38,048 nucleotides of DNA from contig JAABQZ010000010.1 of NCBI GenBank assembly GCA_011391175.1, positions 1-38,048 on the forward strand. The letters are read 5' to 3'. The notes beneath the pieces are model-generated. The model ran no database searches, was not told the DNA's origin, and saw only the letters and a list, made by a program, of their open reading frames with translations. Of this stretch, positions 35,850-38,048 are shown in pieces (the stretch's first letter is position 1; each line of letters begins with the position of its first letter). The position numbers and the translations under genes are program-made. Source of the DNA: Methylophilaceae bacterium. GTDB taxonomy: Bacteria; Pseudomonadota; Gammaproteobacteria; Burkholderiales; Methylophilaceae.

Positions 35850-36515
35850 TCAGGGTCGTAAGCTGATTTCTGGCCAATGATGTAGTTTAGCGTGTGCAGT
35901 TAAAATGTCGTCCGCATCGACAGCAACGGGATTGGTCACTAACTGCATCAGCGGTAAATCATTATGCGAGTCTGAATAAAAATAACTCGTTTCAAAATCC
36001 TTTAGATTTTTGCCGCGCTCAGCCAACCATTGATTCAAGCGCGTCACTTTACCTTCCTGGAAGCTAGGCACGCCACTTACGCCACCTGTATATTCGCCAT
36101 TCACCATTTCAGGATCGCTACCAATCAGGTGTTCAATACCGTAAGCAGTTGCAATCGGCTTCGTTACAAAGCTGTTAGTGGCCGTAATCACCACGCACAA
36201 ATCCCCGGCAGACTTGTGTTGGTTTACTAATTTTTGTGCTTTATCAGTCATCATCGGGCGAATGACTTTTTGCATATACTTCAAATGCAATTCATCCAAA
36301 AATGACTTCTTGTGCTGGCTAAGTGGCTGCAGTTGAAACTTCAAAAACTCGGCAATATCCAAACTACCATTTTTGTAATCTTGGTAAAACTGCTCATTTC
36401 TATCGTGATGCGTCTTAGCATCTAGCAAGCCCTCGCTGATTAGAAATAAGCTCCAGTTGTAATCGCTATCGCCCGCAAGCAAAGTGTTATCAAGGTCAAA
36501 TAAAGCTAAATTCAA
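35850..36515 (-). CDS. HAD-IB family phosphatase (SerB-like)
   Basis: The 221-residue hydrolase has motif I FDLDNTLLAGDSD, a helical cap, motif II VVITATNSF, the lysine in FQEGKVTRLNQW and motif IV YSDSHNDLPLM. The arrangement fits HAD subfamily IB, which includes phosphoserine phosphatase and related enzymes. The substrate cannot be assigned. It is flanked by unrelated genes on the same strand and does not form a clear operon. Confidence 0.85.
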   Translation of the reverse strand: MNLALFDLDNTLLAGDSDYNWSLFLISEGLLDAKTHHDRNEQFYQDYKNGSLDIAEFLKFQLQPLSQHKKSFLDELHLKYMQKVIRPMMTDKAQKLVNQHKSAGDLCVVITATNSFVTKPIATAYGIEHLIGSDPEMVNGEYTGGVSGVPSFQEGKVTRLNQWLAERGKNLKDFETSYFYSDSHNDLPLMQLVTNPVAVDADDILTAHAKLHHWPEISLRP

Positions 36516-36623
36516 AATTTACTCCGTTATTTCTTAAGTCTAAACATTGAAAATACAGCAATGAGAACAAGGCGGCTGACGTAGGCAGTACGAATTGTAC
36601 GACAAGGAAAGCCAACACAGTTA

Positions 36624-37502
36624 TCATGCTTTATTTTCATTGTTTGCAGTTAATACTAAAAATACGCCCACTAAAATCACCGCCAGCGCCACATACTCCA
36701 GCATACCAACTTGCTCGCCGGCCAGCCAAATGCCTACCGCAAACGCCACGATTGGGTTTACAAACGTATTACTGCTGGCTACCAACGGACGTACAGTTTT
36801 AAGCAAATATTGATAAGCGCTATAAGCCACTAGCGAACCCAACACGATTAAAAATAACATGGCACCCCAAGATTTTACGCTGATTTTAGTTGGCCAAGTT
36901 TCGCCTGCAAACAGGCTCCAGCCCAACAACACCAAACCACCCACTAGCATTTGACATGCTGCACCCATTAAGCCTTTTGGCATGGCCAAGTGCTTACTCC
37001 AGACAGAGCCAAATGACCAACTAGCAGCAGCAAGTAGCAACAATAATGCACTAGTGACATCACCTTGCAAGCTGCCTTGCGTGTTTAATAACACAATGCC
37101 GACAAAGCCAATGGCGATACCCAGCCATTCGCGAACAGTGATTTTATGTCCCCAAATGGAAGAAAAAATCGCCATCCAAATCGGTGCCGTGGCAATAGAT
37201 AGTGCCGCCACGCTAGAGGATACCGTCAGCTGCACAAAGCACACCGTGCCATTGCCCATGGCTGGCAGCAAAAACCCTACAATGCTCGCCCCGCGCCATT
37301 CTTGTAGGGTTGGGTTTGACGTTCCCATTGCGCGTAATACGGCATACATCAACACACCTGCAATGATAAAACGTAAGCCGCCCATTAAAAACGGCGGAAA
37401 ACTTTCAACACCAAATTTAATGGCGAGGTAAGTTGAGCCCCAAATGAAGTAAGTGCAAAACAGCGCAAGCGCTACTAACATGGTTTGATTTTTTGTGTTC
37501 AA
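36624..37502 (-). CDS. EamA/DMT-family transporter
   Basis: The 292-residue protein has ten hydrophobic segments arranged as two EamA repeats. It includes the family signature FIWGSTYLAIKFGVESFPP near the N-terminus and ASSNTFVNPIVAFAVGIWLAGE in the second repeat. This resembles the YedA-like group of drug/metabolite exporters. Substrate is unknown. Confidence 0.88.
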   Translation of the reverse strand: MNTKNQTMLVALALFCTYFIWGSTYLAIKFGVESFPPFLMGGLRFIIAGVLMYAVLRAMGTSNPTLQEWRGASIVGFLLPAMGNGTVCFVQLTVSSSVAALSIATAPIWMAIFSSIWGHKITVREWLGIAIGFVGIVLLNTQGSLQGDVTSALLLLLAAASWSFGSVWSKHLAMPKGLMGAACQMLVGGLVLLGWSLFAGETWPTKISVKSWGAMLFLIVLGSLVAYSAYQYLLKTVRPLVASSNTFVNPIVAFAVGIWLAGEQVGMLEYVALAVILVGVFLVLTANNENKA

Positions 37503-37606
37503 AATGAATGCTTATAGTCGCTTTTTCATTCAAAAAAATAATACGAACGAAAAACAATGCCCTGCAAGCCTTATGGATATTGGGCTGCAGAGCATCGAAT
37601 ATGAAG

Positions 37607-38048
37607 TTACAGCTGCGGATTCATTTTCTCATCTTTTGAATAGAGTTTGTTTAAACCATTCAAGTAGGCTTTCGCGGAAGCGACCACAATATCGGTATCG
37701 GCACCTTGGCCATTCACAATACGTCCGCCTTTCGCCAAACGCACCGTCACTTCACCTTGCGCATCGGTGCCACTGGTGATGTTATTGACCGAATATAATT
37801 GCAATTCTGCGCCGCTAGTCACCATGCTTTCAATGGCTTTAAAGGTGGCATCTACGGGGCCACCGCCATCGGCTTCGGCACGTTTTTCTATGCCGTTATC
37901 TGACAAAGTAAGCACCGCATGCGGGATTTCGCCTGTTTGTGACGCCACTTGCAAGTAGACTAATTTGTAGTTTTCGCTGGCTTCATGCACAAATTCGCCA
38001 CTGACCAAGGCGTGCAAATCTTCGTCAAAAATTTCTGACTTTTTATCC
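37607..38048 (-). CDS. leuA: 2-isopropylmalate synthase, C-terminal part (runs off window)
   Basis: The frame is open to the window edge, so the 5' part of the gene lies beyond 38048. The visible ~147 residues start around [20 protein letters not shown] and contain the regulatory LeuA dimer domain ([60 protein letters not shown]). This domain binds leucine for feedback inhibition. The TTG start given in the ORF track is not the real start. Confidence 0.95.
   Translation of the reverse strand, partial: DKKSEIFDEDLHALVSGEFVHEASENYKLVYLQVASQTGEIPHAVLTLSDNGIEKRAEADGGGPVDATFKAIESMVTSGAELQLYSVNNITSGTDAQGEVTVRLAKGGRIVNGQGADTDIVVASAKAYLNGLNKLYSKDEKMNPQL

Overview
This window looks like chromosome from an autotrophic, nitrate-assimilating betaproteobacterium. 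By eye the base composition is moderately AT-rich (roughly mid-40s % GC). Form IC (red-type) RuBisCO with CbbX, a NasT/NrtABC/NirBD/NasA nitrate assimilation cluster and a System I (Ccm) cytochrome c maturation operon together suggest a Nitrosomonadales-type lineage, such as Methylophilaceae- or Gallionellaceae-like organisms. That placement is inference from gene content, because no rRNA is present.

Region 1 (1-520) is gene-poor. It holds a decayed outer-membrane beta-barrel gene (frameshift plus two in-frame stops) and a short piece that may be the 5' end of an IS3-type transposase gene. Region 2 (521-10912, minus strand) is one tight carbon-fixation operon: rbcL-rbcS-cbbX-fbp-prk-gph-fba-tpiA-pntAA-pntAB-pntB. 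It combines Calvin-cycle enzymes with a proton-translocating transhydrogenase that could supply NADPH. The LysR regulator cbbR (11029-11949) diverges from it.

Region 3 (11950-26396, plus strand) is the nitrate assimilation regulon. NasT (an ANTAR RNA-binding regulator) is preceded by an NtrC-type enhancer dyad and a consensus sigma-54 promoter. Next is a 5' leader with three tandem AnnGnn hexaloop hairpins, the last overlapping a strong intrinsic terminator. It is followed by nrtA-nrtB-nrtC and an outer-membrane porin. A second consensus sigma-54 promoter precedes nirB, an NNP-family nitrate transporter, a PP2C phosphatase/Ser-Thr kinase fusion, nirD and nasA. Together these genes could carry nitrate across both membranes, reduce it to ammonium, and control the process at initiation (NtrC/sigma-54) and at elongation (NasT antitermination).

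Region 4 (26474-32303, minus strand) is ccmA-B-C-D-E-F-G-H; ccmD was found by eye because it is missing from the ORF track. Region 5 (32334-38048) holds ffh, a CcsA/YpjD-like membrane protein, a DUF2235 alpha/beta hydrolase, a HAD-IB phosphatase, an EamA transporter and the 3' end of leuA, which runs off the window.

The most notable signals are the triple-hairpin leader before nrtA, the layered NtrC/sigma-54 architecture around an apparently leaderless nasT, the inclusion of tpiA and pnt in the cbb operon, and the kinase/phosphatase fusion inside the nitrate/nitrite reductase operon.
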